From Pseudomonas triclosanedens (GTDB lineage Bacteria > Pseudomonadota > Gammaproteobacteria > Pseudomonadales > Pseudomonadaceae): a stretch of 64,000 nt of DNA. Within the stretch, counting starts at the first letter, position 1, and every line of letters begins with the position of its first letter. Positions 1 to 8,218 of this stretch are shown here, one piece after another. The stretch spans positions 4,453,001 through 4,517,000 of the forward strand of contig NZ_CP113432.1 in NCBI RefSeq assembly GCF_026686735.1, given 5' to 3'. The notes beneath the pieces are model-generated. The model ran no database searches. It was given only the letters and a program-made list of their open reading frames with translations, and was not told the DNA's origin. A program made the position numbers and the translations under genes.

Positions 1-357
1 CAGGATCACCAGCGGGATCAGCGCCAGGTGCGGCACGTTGCGGATCATCTGCACCGAGCTGTCGAGGAAACGCTCGCCCCACGTCGACAGGCCGGTGATC
101 AGGCCCAGGGCCAGGCCGATGCTGCCGCCGATGAGGAAGCCCACGGCGGCGCGCCAGGTACTGATCGCCAGGTGTTGCCAGAGCTCGCCGCTGACCACCA
201 GGTGGTAGCCGGCCTCGGCCACCGCGCTGGGCGCGGGCAGGATGCGGCTGGACAGCCAGCCGAATTCCACCGCGAGCTGCCAGATGACCACCAGGCCCAC
301 CGGCAGGGCCCAGGGCGCGAGGCGCTGGGCGATTGTATTCAGAGAGTTCTTTCCCAT
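1..357 (-). CDS. ssuC: Alkanesulfonate ABC transporter permease SsuC (partial)
   Basis: Inner-membrane permease of the aliphatic sulfonate importer. Only the first 119 codons are present; the rest lies beyond the left edge of the window. The frame opens at an ATG (355-357) as MGKNSLNTIAQRL, with a hydrophobic segment near residues 16-30, the family phrase SRILPAPSAV, and further membrane segments around residues 65-90 and 105-119. It lies downstream of ssuD on the same strand, matching the ssuEADCB order of Pseudomonas. The gap to ssuD is about 190 bp and is filled with repeat elements, which is unusual inside an ssu operon. Confidence 0.9.
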   Translation of the reverse strand, partial: MGKNSLNTIAQRLAPWALPVGLVVIWQLAVEFGWLSSRILPAPSAVAEAGYHLVVSGELWQHLAISTWRAAVGFLIGGSIGLALGLITGLSTWGERFLDSSVQMIRNVPHLALIPLVIL

Positions 358-387
358 TTTCGCTTCTACCTGTGCATCGTTTCTGGA

Positions 388-538
388 CTCCCGCATTCGC
401 GGGAGCGACGGGACGGAGATACCGCGCTGCCGTCATCCCCGCGAACGCGGGGCCCCAGTCGTAGGGCGCATGAAGCGGCACGCTTCATCCGCCGTTGCTC
501 ATCGGCGGCGGATAACACTGCGCGTTATTCGCCCTACG
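388..538. repeat. Mosaic of three intergenic palindromic repeats
   Basis: The ssuD-ssuC gap contains a hairpin with 7-bp arms CTCCCGC/GCGGGAG (388-405), a second hairpin CCCCGCG-AA-CGCGGGG (437-452), and a long imperfect palindrome bounded by CGTAGGGCG at 460-468 and CGCCCTACG at 530-538. The first two resemble the dispersed CATCCCCGCGAACGCGGGG type of proteobacterial repeat. The third resembles the long GTAGGGCG palindromes found between Pseudomonas genes. This identification is from pattern memory, not a database search. Confidence 0.6.
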
Positions 539-545
539 TTTTTCT

Positions 546-1694
546 TCAGCTCGCCGCAGCCGCCTTGGGCAGGATGTCATTCGCCACCATTTCGCCGAAC
601 GGGCTGACATAGCCGCGCGCCTGCGGTTGCTGCGCCTGGGCCAGGTCCAGGTGCGGGAACAGCAGCTCGGCGACCCGGTAGGACTCTTCCAGGTGCGGGT
701 AGCCGGAGAAGATGAAGGTGTCGATCCCCAGGTCCGCGTACTCCTTCACGCGGGCCGCCACGGTCGGGCCGTCGCCTACCAGCGCGGTACCGGCGCCGCC
801 GCGTACCAGGCCAACGCCGGCCCAGAGGTTGGGGCTGACTTCCAGGTTATCCCGGTTGCCGCCATGCAGGGCGGCCATGCGTTGCTGGCCAACGGAGTCG
901 AAGCGCGCCAGCGAGGCCTGGGCGCGGGCGATGGTGTCGTCGTCCAGGTGCGAGATCAGGCGGTCGGCGGCCTTCCAGGCTTCCTCGTTGGTCTCGCGGA
1001 CGATCACGTGCAGGCGAATCCCGAAGCGCACGCTGCGGCCCTGTTTCGCAGCCTTCTCGCGTACCTGGGCGATCTTCTCGGCAACGGCGGCCGGTGGTTC
1101 GCCCCAGGTCAGGTACAGCTCCACCTGCTCGGCGGCGAGGTCCTGGGCGGCATCGGAGGAGCCACCGAAATACAGTGGCGGGCGCGGTTGCTGGATCGGC
1201 GGGTAGAGCAGCTTGGCGCCCTTCACCTGCAGGTGCTTGCCATCGTAGTCGACGGTCTCGCCTTCCAGTACGCGGCGCCAGATACGGGTGAATTCGACCG
1301 AGGCTTCGTAGCGCTCGGCGTGGCTCAGGTGCAGGCCGTCGCCGGCCAGCTCGTCCGGGTCGCCGCCGGTCACCAGGTTGAACAGCGCGCGCCCGCCGGA
1401 AAGCCGGTCGAGGGTTGCCGCCTGGCGTGCGGCCACGGTCGGGGAGATGATCCCCGGACGCAGGGCGACCAGGAACTTCAGGCGCTGGGTCACCGGGATC
1501 AGCGAGGCGGCGACCAGCCAGGAGTCCTCGCAGGAGCGGCCGGTGGGGATCAGCACGCCACCGAAACCGAGACGGTCGGCGGCCTGGGCGATCTGCTGCA
1601 GATAACCGTGGTCCACGGCGCGGGCGCCTTCGGCGGTGCCCAGGTAATGGCCGTCGCCGTGGGTCGGCAGGAACCAGAAGATGTCGAGACTCAT
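546..1694 (-). CDS. ssuD: FMNH2-dependent alkanesulfonate monooxygenase SsuD
   Basis: Two-component flavin monooxygenase that cleaves C1-and-longer alkanesulfonates to aldehyde and sulfite, using FMNH2 supplied by SsuE. The protein is 382 residues, as in E. coli (381), and starts [20 protein letters not shown]. The chosen ATG (1692-1694) has a CTGGAG ribosome site, and the upstream extension of the frame is non-family sequence. The motif [11 protein letters not shown] carries the conserved Cys (residue 55; Cys54 of the E. coli enzyme without Met). The LLM-fold C-terminus [12 protein letters not shown] is intact. It follows ssuA by 107 bp and belongs to the ssu operon. Confidence 0.97.
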   Translation of the reverse strand: MSLDIFWFLPTHGDGHYLGTAEGARAVDHGYLQQIAQAADRLGFGGVLIPTGRSCEDSWLVAASLIPVTQRLKFLVALRPGIISPTVAARQAATLDRLSGGRALFNLVTGGDPDELAGDGLHLSHAERYEASVEFTRIWRRVLEGETVDYDGKHLQVKGAKLLYPPIQQPRPPLYFGGSSDAAQDLAAEQVELYLTWGEPPAAVAEKIAQVREKAAKQGRSVRFGIRLHVIVRETNEEAWKAADRLISHLDDDTIARAQASLARFDSVGQQRMAALHGGNRDNLEVSPNLWAGVGLVRGGAGTALVGDGPTVAARVKEYADLGIDTFIFSGYPHLEESYRVAELLFPHLDLAQAQQPQARGYVSPFGEMVANDILPKAAAAS

Positions 1695-1801
1695 CGCAAT
1701 AACTCCAGATTGAGCGCGCCGGCGTGGCGTAGCCGCGCGATGAAGGGATTCGTGTACGTCGTGCTGTTTGCGCAGGAGCGGAGCCCGCCCCTGCGAAAGC
1801 G

Positions 1802-2767
1802 TTACTGGCTGGCGGCGACCTTGGCCGGAGCCGTCCACACCACGTCCTTGATGCTCAGCTTCTTGGGAATCAGCTTCAGGTCGGTGAAGGTGTCGGCGAT
1901 CTTCTGTTGCGCGGCGGTGACTTCCGGGGTGATCGGCTGAGCGCCGTAGCCCTGCCGTTTAACCGCGGTGAGGGTGATGTCCGCCGGCAGGCCGAGAAGC
2001 GGCGCCACCTGGTCGGTGACCTGCTGCGGGTTCTGCTGCGACCACTCGCCCACCGAGCGCACTTCGTCGATCAGGCTGGTGATCACCTGCGGATGCTTTT
2101 CGGCATACGGGCGGGTGGCGAGGTAGAACTGGTGGTTGTCCACAAGGCCGGTGCCATCCACCAGCGTACGGGCAGAAAGCTGCTTCTCGGCGGCGGCCTG
2201 GTAGGGGTCCCAGATCACCCAGGCATCCACGCTGCCGCGCTCGAAGGCGGCGCGGGCGTCGGCCGGCGGCAGGTAGACGGGCTGGATGTCGCTGTACTTC
2301 AGACCGGCGTTTTCCAGCGCGCGCACCAGCAGGTAATGCACGTTGGAACCCTTGTTCAGAGCGACCTTCTTGCCCTTGAGCTCGGCGACGGATTTGATCG
2401 GCGAGCCCTTGGGCAGCAGGATCGCTTCGCTGGTCGGCGCCGGCGGTTCGTGGGCGACGTAGACCAGATCGGCGCCAGCGGCCTGGGCGAAGACCGGCGG
2501 GGTTTCGCCGGTGACGCCGAAGTCGATGCTGCCAACGTTCAGCCCTTCCAGCAGTTGCGGGCCGCCGGGGAATTCGGTCCATTGCACCTTGACGCCCTGC
2601 TCGGCCAGACGCTTCTCCAGCGTGCCGCGAGCCTTGAGCAGCACCAGGGTGCCGTACTTCTGGTAGCCGATACGCAGGGTACCGGGCTGTTCATCCGCCT
2701 GGGCGTTATAGGACAGGGCCGCAATCAGCAGGGCCGCCAGTCCACTACGCAAAGTGAGGGTCCGCAT
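1802..2767 (-). CDS. ssuA: Aliphatic sulfonate-binding protein SsuA
   Basis: Periplasmic solute-binding protein of the SsuABC importer, 321 residues. It has a Sec signal peptide ([24 protein letters not shown]) followed by the mature start [24 protein letters not shown], typical of the SsuA/TauA/NrtA fold. An AAGGAG site lies 7 bp before the ATG. It sits between ssuE (upstream, 134 bp away) and ssuD. Expression is presumably under CysB-type sulfate-starvation control, as known for ssu operons; the sequence itself shows only the shared operon arrangement. Confidence 0.95.
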   Translation of the reverse strand: MRTLTLRSGLAALLIAALSYNAQADEQPGTLRIGYQKYGTLVLLKARGTLEKRLAEQGVKVQWTEFPGGPQLLEGLNVGSIDFGVTGETPPVFAQAAGADLVYVAHEPPAPTSEAILLPKGSPIKSVAELKGKKVALNKGSNVHYLLVRALENAGLKYSDIQPVYLPPADARAAFERGSVDAWVIWDPYQAAAEKQLSARTLVDGTGLVDNHQFYLATRPYAEKHPQVITSLIDEVRSVGEWSQQNPQQVTDQVAPLLGLPADITLTAVKRQGYGAQPITPEVTAAQQKIADTFTDLKLIPKKLSIKDVVWTAPAKVAASQ

Positions 2768-2901
2768 GGGAGTGCTCCTTCGTCGAGTGTGCTTGCCGGT
2801 CCTGCGGTCCCGTTGACGGGACGGTGAGGGCCTTTTCTTGTTGTACGGAGATCGATGCCTGCCGGGTCGGGGCTTGGCGTTCGCTTCCGTCGAATGAGTG
2901 G

Positions 2902-3495
2902 TCAGATGCTCCAGCGGGCGTTGATCAGCCGTTCGTTGAGCAGGTTCGGGTCAATGGGTTTCGGCCTCCGCGCCAGTGCGCCATGAAACTGTTCCAGGGC
3001 GTCCTGCAGGCGATACTCCAGCGCCGGGTCCAGGCGAGCCGGGACATCGCCTTCGGGGTACTGCACCTGGCTGTCTTCGGCGAACACGCCATGCAGGGTC
3101 TCCTGGGCCTTGAGCGCGGCGAGCACCGGCTTGAGCGCGTAGTCCACCGCCAGCATGTGGGCGTTGCTGCCGCCGGTAGCCAGGGGCAGCACCACCTTGT
3201 GTGCCAGTGCCCGCTCGGGCAGCAGGTCCAGCAGAACCTTCAGCGCGCCGGCAATCGATGCCTTGTATACCGGCGTGGCAATCACCAGGCCGTCGGCGCG
3301 GGCCACCTGCTCGATCAACTCGATCACCCGCGGGCTATCGAAACGCGCGTGGAGCAGGTCTTCCGCCGGGAAATCCCGCACTGCGTAGGAGCGCACTTCG
3401 GCGCCGCGCTGGTGCAGCCAGTTCCGCGCGATGTCCAGCAACACGCCGGAACGGGAACGCTGGCTGGGACTGCCGGCAAGGGTGACCACATACAT
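2902..3495 (-). CDS. ssuE: NADPH-dependent FMN reductase SsuE
   Basis: Flavodoxin-fold reductase that supplies FMNH2 to SsuD. It is 197 residues. The N-terminal strand [17 protein letters not shown] carries the phosphate-binding loop, and the mid-protein [22 protein letters not shown] matches the SsuE family. A GGAAG ribosome site precedes the ATG at 3493-3495. It is the first gene of the ssu operon and faces an A+T-rich upstream region that should hold the operon promoter. Confidence 0.95.
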   Translation of the reverse strand: MYVVTLAGSPSQRSRSGVLLDIARNWLHQRGAEVRSYAVRDFPAEDLLHARFDSPRVIELIEQVARADGLVIATPVYKASIAGALKVLLDLLPERALAHKVVLPLATGGSNAHMLAVDYALKPVLAALKAQETLHGVFAEDSQVQYPEGDVPARLDPALEYRLQDALEQFHGALARRPKPIDPNLLNERLINARWSI

Positions 3496-3582
3496 TGCAC
3501 GCTTCCTTATAACCTACAGAGCGATTCTGATAGAGCTCTGCTAACCAATGTGCATAGACCTTAACAGGCAATCGCATATTCC

Positions 3583-3599
3583 AATAAATGTTATTTATT
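3583..3599. promoter_or_regulatory. A+T-rich dyad upstream of ssuE
   Basis: A perfect inverted repeat AATAAAT-GTT-ATTTATT lies about 90 bp upstream of the ssuE start, in the most A+T-rich part of this otherwise G+C-rich region. It is placed where an activator such as CysB or another LysR-type regulator could bind. No consensus was confirmed, so the role is inferred from position and symmetry only. Confidence 0.35.
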
Positions 3600-3718
3600 C
3601 ATTTAGTTATGCGATTTTTTTAGCAGCCCAAGAACTCACGGCGCATGGCAAAGGGAAGACCGCCCGCAATTCGCGGGATGGCTGGAGCGCAGCGCTACCC
3701 AGTGACGGGTAGCGAGCC

Positions 3719-4471
3719 TCAGATGATGTGGGACTGGTGCAGCTCGGTCAGCGCTTCGCCGCGCAGGTAGGCCAGCTCCACGGCGCGGCGGTCGCGCGGG
3801 CGTGGCAGCGGGACGGGGAATTCGCGGCGCAGGCGGCTGGGCGTGCCGCCCAGGAGCAGCACGCGGTCGCTCAGGTAGAACGCCTCGTCGAGGTCGTGCG
3901 TGACCAGCAGGATGGCGATGTCGTACTCCACTGCCAGCTCCTGGACCAGGTCCTGCAGACGGATGCGGGTGAAAGCATCCACCGCGCTGAACGGTTCATC
4001 GAGCAGCAGTACCTGTGGACGACCGTAGAGGCCGCGGGCAATTGCCGCACGCTGGGCCATGCCGCCGGAGAGTTGCTTGGGCAGCAGCTCGCCCTTGCCT
4101 TCCAGCCCGACGTCACGCAGCAGGTGCGCGATGCGGGCATCGTCGGCCAGCCAGCCGTCGGCGAAACCGACGTTCTGCGCAACCGTCAGCCAGGGCAGCA
4201 GGCGCGGTTCCTGGAACACCACGCCGACTCCCCCACCGCCACGGCCACTGTCGCCGTCCGGGCCGAAGCCCAGCAGCGGGTTGCGCTGCAGTTCGCCAGT
4301 GAACTCGGCGTCCAGCCCGGCGGCGATGCGAAGCAAGGTACTCTTGCCGCAGCCGCTGGGGCCGAGCAGGCTGACCACCTCCCCCGCCGCCAGACTCAGG
4401 CTGACGTCGTCCAGCACCCGCACACCGGAGAAGCTCTTGCGGATATCCCGCAATTCCAGCAACGCGCTCAT
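3719..4471 (-). CDS. ABC transporter ATP-binding protein, SsuB/TauB type
   Basis: ATPase of a second sulfonate/sulfate-ester-type importer (PA3447-like), 250 residues. It shows Walker A LGPSGCGKST, signature LSGGMAQRAAIARGL, Walker B VLLLDEPFSAVD and the switch histidine in LLVTHDLDEAF. Its start overlaps the permease stop by 4 bp (4468-4471), so the two are translationally coupled. A Gly-rich insertion (DGDSGRGGGG) follows the Walker A region. The substrate is unknown. The neighbours, ssu genes on one side and lsfA on the other, point to organic sulfur. Confidence 0.9.
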   Translation of the reverse strand: MSALLELRDIRKSFSGVRVLDDVSLSLAAGEVVSLLGPSGCGKSTLLRIAAGLDAEFTGELQRNPLLGFGPDGDSGRGGGGVGVVFQEPRLLPWLTVAQNVGFADGWLADDARIAHLLRDVGLEGKGELLPKQLSGGMAQRAAIARGLYGRPQVLLLDEPFSAVDAFTRIRLQDLVQELAVEYDIAILLVTHDLDEAFYLSDRVLLLGGTPSRLRREFPVPLPRPRDRRAVELAYLRGEALTELHQSHII

Positions 4472-5295
4472 CCCTGCTCTCCCGTGCCGATGAAGTTGTC
4501 GCGCCAGGCCAGCGCACGCTGTTCCAGCGCCTTGAGCAGACCGTCGCTGAGCTTGCCGAGCACCGCCAGCACCAGGATCGCGGCGATGACGATGTCGGGC
4601 CGCGAGGTTTCCCGGCCGTCGCTGAGCAGGTAGCCCAGCCCGCGCGTGGCGGCGATCAGCTCAGCGGCTACCAGGAACATCCAGCTCAGGCTCAGCGCGC
4701 CACGCAGGCCGGTGAACAGGCTGGGCAGCGCCGCCGGCAGCAGGATGCGCCGTACCAGAGCGAAGGAAGAAAGGTGATACAGGCGGCCCAGCTCGACCCA
4801 TTTGCGATCGACGTTGCGCACACCCGACACCAGCGAGAGATAGACAGGGAAGAACGCGCCCAGGGCGATCAGCACGATCTTCGGCGCCTCGTCGATGCCC
4901 AGCCACAACAGCAGCAACGGCACCCACGCCAGGCTGGGGATTGCCCTCAGCGCCTGGAAGGTTGGCTCCAGATAAGCCTCGGCGCGCCGGCTGAGGCCCA
5001 CCCAGGTGCCGACCAGCAGCGCCGCTGCCGAACCGATGAAGAACCCCGCCGCGACCCGCGCCAGGCTGGCGGCGAGATGCCGCCAGAGCTCGCCCTGGGC
5101 CAGTTGCCAGAGCGTCAGAGCAACACTGCTGGGGGCCGGCATCTGGTGTTCGGCCAACCAGCCGATGCGCACGGCGAATTCGAGCAGCGCGCACAGCACC
5201 GCCGGCAAAAGCCAGGCCCGCCAGTTCGCCCGCGGCCAGCGCGGACGCCAGCTACGGCGGCGCTCGGCGCCCGCGGCAAGGCTCTGGGACGACAT
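4468..5295 (-). CDS. ABC transporter permease, SsuC family
   Basis: Inner-membrane permease of 275 residues, PA3448-like. An Arg-rich cytoplasmic N-terminus (residues 1-27) is followed by about six hydrophobic segments. The binding-protein-dependent transport loop appears as ALRAIPSLAWVPLLLLWLGIDEAPKIVLI. It is distinct from ssuC at the window edge, sharing only family features. It lies 3 bp from the binding-protein gene and overlaps the ATPase gene, so 6312-3719 forms one transcription unit. Confidence 0.9.
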   Translation of the reverse strand: MSSQSLAAGAERRRSWRPRWPRANWRAWLLPAVLCALLEFAVRIGWLAEHQMPAPSSVALTLWQLAQGELWRHLAASLARVAAGFFIGSAAALLVGTWVGLSRRAEAYLEPTFQALRAIPSLAWVPLLLLWLGIDEAPKIVLIALGAFFPVYLSLVSGVRNVDRKWVELGRLYHLSSFALVRRILLPAALPSLFTGLRGALSLSWMFLVAAELIAATRGLGYLLSDGRETSRPDIVIAAILVLAVLGKLSDGLLKALEQRALAWRDNFIGTGEQG

Positions 5296-5298
5296 GGC

Positions 5299-6312
5299 TC
5301 ACTGCCCCGCCTGAGCCAGCGGCGGCTTGCCGATGACATCGCCGGCAAGCTGCGGGTCGATCAGTTGATCCACCACCTTGTTCACATCGGTGCCCGGACG
5401 CACCAGTTGCTCATCCACCAGGATCGGCGCGGCGGCCTTCAGCGCGGCGATCTGCTCTGCGCCCGGCAGCGGCTGGCTGAAGTCAGTGCGCGAGAGTTGC
5501 AGCCTGGCCACTTCCAGCGGCAGCTTGGCTTCCTCGGCGAGCAGGCTGGCGGTCTCGTCCGGGTGGGCGATGACCCACTGGCGCGCACGCTCATAGGCGA
5601 CGATCACCTGCTTGATCAGTTCGGGCTGCGATTGCTCGAACTTCTCGCTGACACTGAGCACGCCGAAGCTGTTGAAGCCGACGTTGCGATAGAGCAGCCG
5701 CGAGCCGGCCTGCACCTCGCTCGCCGCCATGTGCGGGTCCAGCCCCGCCCAGGCGTCAACCCGGCCCTGTTCCAGCGCGGCGCGGCCATCCGGGTGCTGC
5801 AGGTGGACGATCTCCACGTCGTTCTTGTCCAGACCGGACTGCTGCAGGCTGCGCAGGAGGAACAGATAAGGATCGGTGCCCTTGGTTGCGGCGATTTTCT
5901 TGCCCTTCAGGTCGGCGACGGACTTGATCGGCGAGTCCTTGGGCACCACCAGCGCGGTCCACTCCGGGCGGCTGGCGATGTAGACGGTTTTCAGCGGGCT
6001 GCCGTTGGCGCGGCTGAGCACGGCGGCCAGGCCCGCGGTGGAAGCGAAGTCGGTGCTGCCGGCGTTGAGGTATTCCAGCGAGCGGTTGCTGCCCTGGCTG
6101 AATACCCAGCGCACCTCGGTGCCCTGCGGCTTCAGCGATTCCTCCAGCCAGCCGAAATGTTTGAGCACAAGGCTGGTAGGCGCGTAGTAGGCGTAGTCCA
6201 GACGCACCTCTTTCGGTGCATCGGCGGCCTGGGCAGAGCTGTTGTAGGCACCGAGCGGCAGGCACGCGAAGAGAGCGACGGCCAGGCTGCGGCGCCAGTT
6301 CGAATGACGCAT
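5299..6312 (-). CDS. Sulfonate/sulfate-ester ABC transporter substrate-binding protein
   Basis: Periplasmic binding protein of 337 residues, PA3449-like, related to SsuA and AtsR. The signal peptide ends near SSAQAAD. The mature domain begins EVRLDYAYYAPTSLVLKHFGWLEE, and the motif VVPKDSPIKSVADLKGKKIAATKGT is the SsuA-family hinge region. The start has an AGGAG site (revcomp of the bases just above 6312). It is first in a three-gene importer operon. The ligand cannot be deduced; an aryl or alkyl sulfate ester or a sulfonate is likely from the family and context. Confidence 0.9.
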   Translation of the reverse strand: MRHSNWRRSLAVALFACLPLGAYNSSAQAADAPKEVRLDYAYYAPTSLVLKHFGWLEESLKPQGTEVRWVFSQGSNRSLEYLNAGSTDFASTAGLAAVLSRANGSPLKTVYIASRPEWTALVVPKDSPIKSVADLKGKKIAATKGTDPYLFLLRSLQQSGLDKNDVEIVHLQHPDGRAALEQGRVDAWAGLDPHMAASEVQAGSRLLYRNVGFNSFGVLSVSEKFEQSQPELIKQVIVAYERARQWVIAHPDETASLLAEEAKLPLEVARLQLSRTDFSQPLPGAEQIAALKAAAPILVDEQLVRPGTDVNKVVDQLIDPQLAGDVIGKPPLAQAGQ

Positions 6313-6378
6313 GGTCGTTCTCCTTGGCGTGGGGGGCTGACGTCTTCTCTCCGTCTGGCGGACGAGTCAGAACTGAAT

Positions 6379-6402
6379 AAAAAAGCGCGGCGTGGTCCGC
6401 GC
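6379..6402 (-). terminator. Intrinsic terminator, distal of two, after lsfA
   Basis: On the minus strand the stem GCGCGG/CCGCGC with a 6-nt loop is followed directly by TTTTTT (6379-6384 read in reverse). It lies about 110 bp beyond the lsfA stop and just before the next operon. Confidence 0.75.
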
Positions 6403-6410
6403 ATGAAACG

Positions 6411-6437
6411 GAAAAAAATGGGCCGGAGGACCGGCCC
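6411..6437 (-). terminator. Intrinsic terminator, proximal of two, after lsfA
   Basis: On the minus strand the perfect stem GGGCCGG-TCCT-CCGGCCC is followed by ATTTTTTT. Together with the hairpin at 6379-6402 it insulates lsfA from the downstream importer operon. Confidence 0.8.
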
Positions 6438-6515
6438 GATTACCCTGCTCGAGGTTGAAGCGTCGGAACCCGGTGCGCACGCCAGAGTCAGGCTGGCCGG
6501 CGCGCGCACTACGGG

Positions 6516-7154
6516 TTACTTGTTCGGTTGCGGCGTCAGGCGCAGGTACGGCTTGATCGCGCGGTAGCCTTTGGGGAAACGCTGTCGGATTTCATCCTCG
6601 TCCTTGAGCGAGGGCACGATCACCACATCGTCGCCGTCCTGCCAGTTGCCGGGCGTTGCGACCTTGTGGTTGTCGGTCAGTTGCAGCGAGTCGATCACCC
6701 GCAGGATCTCGTTGAAGTTGCGTCCGGTGCTCGCCGGGTAGGTGATGGTCAGGCGCACCTTCTTGTTCGGATCGATGACGAACAGCGAACGCACGGTGAG
6801 CGTGTCGTTGGCGTTCGGGTGGATCAGGTCGTACAGCTCCGACACCTTGCGGTCGGCGTCGGCGATGATCGGGAAATTGACCACAGTGTTCTGGGTCTCG
6901 TTGATGTCCTCGATCCATTTGACGTGAGAATCCACCGGGTCGACGGACAGGGCGATCACCTTGACCCCCTTGGCGGCGAACTGATCCTTCAGCTTGGCGG
7001 TCAGGCCCAGCTCGGTGGTGCACACCGGAGTGAAGTCGGCGGGGTGGGAGAACAGAATGCCCCAGCTATTGCCAAGCCACTCGTGGAAGCGGATGCGTCC
7101 TTCGCTGGATTCCTGTTCGAAGTCGGGGGCGATGTCGCCAAGTCGCAAGCTCAT
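6516..7154 (-). CDS. lsfA: 1-Cys peroxiredoxin LsfA
   Basis: Thiol peroxidase of the Prx6 group, 212 residues, linked in Pseudomonas to sulfate starvation and oxidative stress. The catalytic Cys45 lies in PADFTPVCTTELG, and the C-terminal Prx6 extension is present (ending KPYLRLTPQPNK). The chosen start MSLRLGDIAPDF has an AAGGAGAG site; the frame opens 13 codons further upstream but without a ribosome site. The upstream region (7160-7260) is strikingly A+T-rich. Two terminators follow, so it is a single-gene unit. Confidence 0.95.
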   Translation of the reverse strand: MSLRLGDIAPDFEQESSEGRIRFHEWLGNSWGILFSHPADFTPVCTTELGLTAKLKDQFAAKGVKVIALSVDPVDSHVKWIEDINETQNTVVNFPIIADADRKVSELYDLIHPNANDTLTVRSLFVIDPNKKVRLTITYPASTGRNFNEILRVIDSLQLTDNHKVATPGNWQDGDDVVIVPSLKDEDEIRQRFPKGYRAIKPYLRLTPQPNK

Positions 7155-7422
7155 GGGTCTCTCCTTGTTCGTGTTGAGGTCAACTATGCACAAGGTTTTA
7201 ATACGTTAAAAAGAATATATTTTGATTTTCTTATAACCAAAACAAATCTTTCAGCTCTATCGGCGGCAGACACTGCCGGCCTCTGAGCATAGACAACGTC
7301 GCCATCCGGGGAAGTGTCTCACCGCTGATACGGAACCCTGCCGTTCGTCGCAAGCCAGGAAACACGCGGGTTTGCCGCATACACTCGGAAGTAATAATCC
7401 TTTAGGTACAGGAGGCGACTCC

Positions 7423-7632
7423 ATGTTCGGGCAACGGTCCAGTGACACCCAGTCTTCCACCCATTACCGCAGCGACCGGATCAGCGCGGTGAATGGCCAG
7501 TACTTCTTCTCGACCCGTGAAGGAACGCTGGAAGGCCCCTACTTCACCCGCTTCGACGCCGAGCGCGAGGTGATGCAGTACATCGCCCGCATGCAGCAGG
7601 CATCCGGCCTGTTCGCCCGCGCCGCGCGCTGA
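7423..7632 (+). CDS. Small DUF6316-type conserved protein
   Basis: 69-residue soluble protein starting MFGQRSSDTQSSTHYRSDR, with the core RISAVNGQYFFSTREGTLEGPYFTRFDAEREVMQYI. That core matches a small conserved Pseudomonas family (DUF6316; PA3451-like) of unknown function. A strong AGGAGG lies 7 bp before the ATG, which is why this start is preferred over one 17 codons upstream. A good terminator follows, so it is a monocistronic gene. Confidence 0.75.
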   Translation: MFGQRSSDTQSSTHYRSDRISAVNGQYFFSTREGTLEGPYFTRFDAEREVMQYIARMQQASGLFARAAR

Positions 7633-7655
7633 TTGTCCGTCCTGCGCCAAGGAAA

Positions 7656-7683
7656 CCCCGGCTCGGCGGCCGGGGTTTTCTTT
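7656..7683 (+). terminator. Intrinsic terminator after the DUF6316 gene
   Basis: Stem CCCCGG/CCGGGG with an 8-nt loop, followed by TTTTCTTTT, 24 bp after the stop codon. Confidence 0.8.
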
Positions 7684-8151
7684 TGTCCGGAAACACCCTC
7701 GCGGCGCAAAACCCAGGCCATGCCTTTGCCGAGCCGTTCAATTGATAGCCTCAATGCGACTCCCTAACGTGGCTGCGCCGCCCCTCCTGGGCGGCTCGGG
7801 ATTGGCGTCCTGATTCCGGAACAGGCGTGGAGCCGGCGTTCCACGCCTTGTGCGGTTGCACCTGCGTTATGGGCGGGCCGTGCAGGGCATCTTCGGATGC
7901 GCCGGAACCCCAGGCCGGTACGCCCTGCTCCATCCTCCGGCCGCAAACTCACATTTGGCGATTTGCGATGCCGCCACGACACCTTGCGCAACGTGCTTCA
8001 CGGGCTGGCCGGCGCGCCCGACCTGGGTTTGCCTTCAACTGAGCTGCTGGGTGGCACACTGGCCTGCCTGGAGTTGCTGGCAACCGATAGCCAGCGCCTG
8101 TATGCGAAGGCGCAGCGTAGCGACAGGAACTGGGCCGAAACGAGGCCAAAG
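7684..8151. other. Gap with no convincing gene; possible coding relic
   Basis: About 470 bp between two terminators. A plus-strand frame from 7897 has a stretch with Pseudomonas-like codon choice (about 7945-8120, encoding RHDTLRNVLHGLAGAPDLGL and onward). However, its start has no clear ribosome site and the frame runs through the terminator at 8152-8182 into the antisense of the thiolase gene. It may be the remains of a small gene. No RNA gene or insertion sequence was recognised here. Confidence 0.3.
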
Positions 8152-8182
8152 AAAAGCCCCGGCATCGCTGCCGGGGCTTTTT
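8152..8182. terminator. Bidirectional terminator after the thiolase gene
   Basis: AAAAGCCCCGGC and GCCGGGGCTTTTT flank a short loop, giving a stem of eight or more pairs with A and T runs on either side. It terminates the thiolase transcript (minus strand) 36 bp beyond its stop and would also work on the plus strand. Confidence 0.85.
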
Positions 8183-8218
8183 GCGTTCGGTCCTCCTGCG
8201 TGGGGAGGGCCGAGTGCC

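Noticed and set aside
3506..7238. Shared 9-mer GGTTATAAG upstream of ssuE (3506-3514) and lsfA (7230-7238), considered as a common operator
   Set aside because: In ssuE it overlaps the ribosome-binding region 11 bp before the ATG, in lsfA it is 76 bp upstream; the positions are not comparable and chance is likely in A+T-rich leaders.
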